Below, one piece after another: positions 12,267 through 12,340 of a stretch of DNA of 12,340 nucleotides. This DNA is from Mariaggregatimicrobium sp964498785 (GTDB taxonomy: Bacteria; Zhuqueibacterota; Zhuqueibacteria; Thermofontimicrobiales; Thiofontviventaceae). The stretch lies in contig CAZCJL010000162.1 of NCBI GenBank assembly GCA_964498785.1, positions 1 through 12,340 of the forward strand. Direction: 5' to 3'. Made by a program: the position numbers and the translations under genes. How positions within the stretch are numbered: the stretch's first letter is position 1; each line of letters begins with the position of its first letter. The notes under the pieces were generated by a model. It searched no databases and was not told where the DNA came from. It worked only from the letters and a program-made list of their open reading frames with translations.

Positions 12267-12340
12267 TGTATTCTCAGTCGCTCTTTAATTGTATCCATTC
12301 AATAATTGATGGTGTGCATCAAAGCTTTCGGATTCTCTTT
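12263..12340 (-). CDS. partial 3' end of an upstream gene at the window edge
   Basis: Two minus-strand frames are open from the right edge. One reads KENPKALMHTINY and stops at TGA (12299-12301). The same frame resumes as MDTIKERLRIQ and stops at a TGA (12263-12265) that overlaps the fusion-protein ATG as ATGA, the usual sign of translational coupling. The other ends RESESFDAHHQLLNGYN at TAA (12285-12287). Either tail could belong to a TetR-type regulator, often found upstream of such efflux genes, but too little is visible to decide. Confidence 0.3.

Overview
This window looks like a chromosomal stretch of a free-living, Gram-negative-type bacterium with AT-rich intergenic DNA. Two things suggest the FCB side of the tree, perhaps a Calditrichota/KSB1-like lineage: the style of the dispersed palindromes (a GTCATTCCTGC...GCAGGAATGAC hairpin inside CTGAATAGTAAC-like arms, ACCCTTGCGAAGGTTT arms, TCCCCCTT...AAGGGGGA), and an FCB-flavoured type I asparaginase. 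This placement is recollection-based inference and weak. No phage, CRISPR, tRNA or rRNA genes were seen.

Layout. Positions 1-232 hold a possible gene end and a hairpin repeat. On the minus strand, 233-1114 encodes a DapA/NanA-fold protein that has lost the Schiff-base lysine. It diverges, from a shared promoter region with two perfect TTGACA boxes, from a small membrane-anchored TPR protein (1287-1889). After a clear terminator come a Nudix/IDI-like hydrolase (2364-3107) and a stand-alone HslV/proteasome-fold Ntn hydrolase with a Ser nucleophile (3158-3763), probably one transcript. A repeat-filled gap leads to a tight pair: type I asparaginase (4051-5055) and a large polytopic SpoIIE/PP2C phosphatase that starts at TTG (5073-7694). 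A mosaic of inverted and direct repeats (7695-8043) precedes a patatin-like phospholipase (8044-8859). A second hairpin mosaic (8860-9120) precedes a NatA/NatB-type ABC-2 exporter pair (9161-11346).

The right end (11377-12266, minus strand) is a decayed RND-type membrane fusion protein gene. It has a stop codon directly after the lipobox cysteine, a one-base frameshift in a G-run, probable loss of the alpha-hairpin tip, and a 3' end cut off against the natB terminator. Its expected inner-membrane RND partner is not there, which marks this junction as a rearrangement scar.

How the genes work together: the clear functional units are the NatAB exporter, the asparaginase-phosphatase operon (an amidohydrolase beside a membrane-sensing phosphatase, with no STAS or anti-sigma partner in view), and the Nudix-Ntn hydrolase pair. 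I do not see a convincing new multi-gene defence or mobile system. The most notable items are the lysine-less DapA-like protein, the lone Ser-type HslV-like protein, the asparaginase-phosphatase pairing, the repeat mosaics and the multiply damaged efflux gene.
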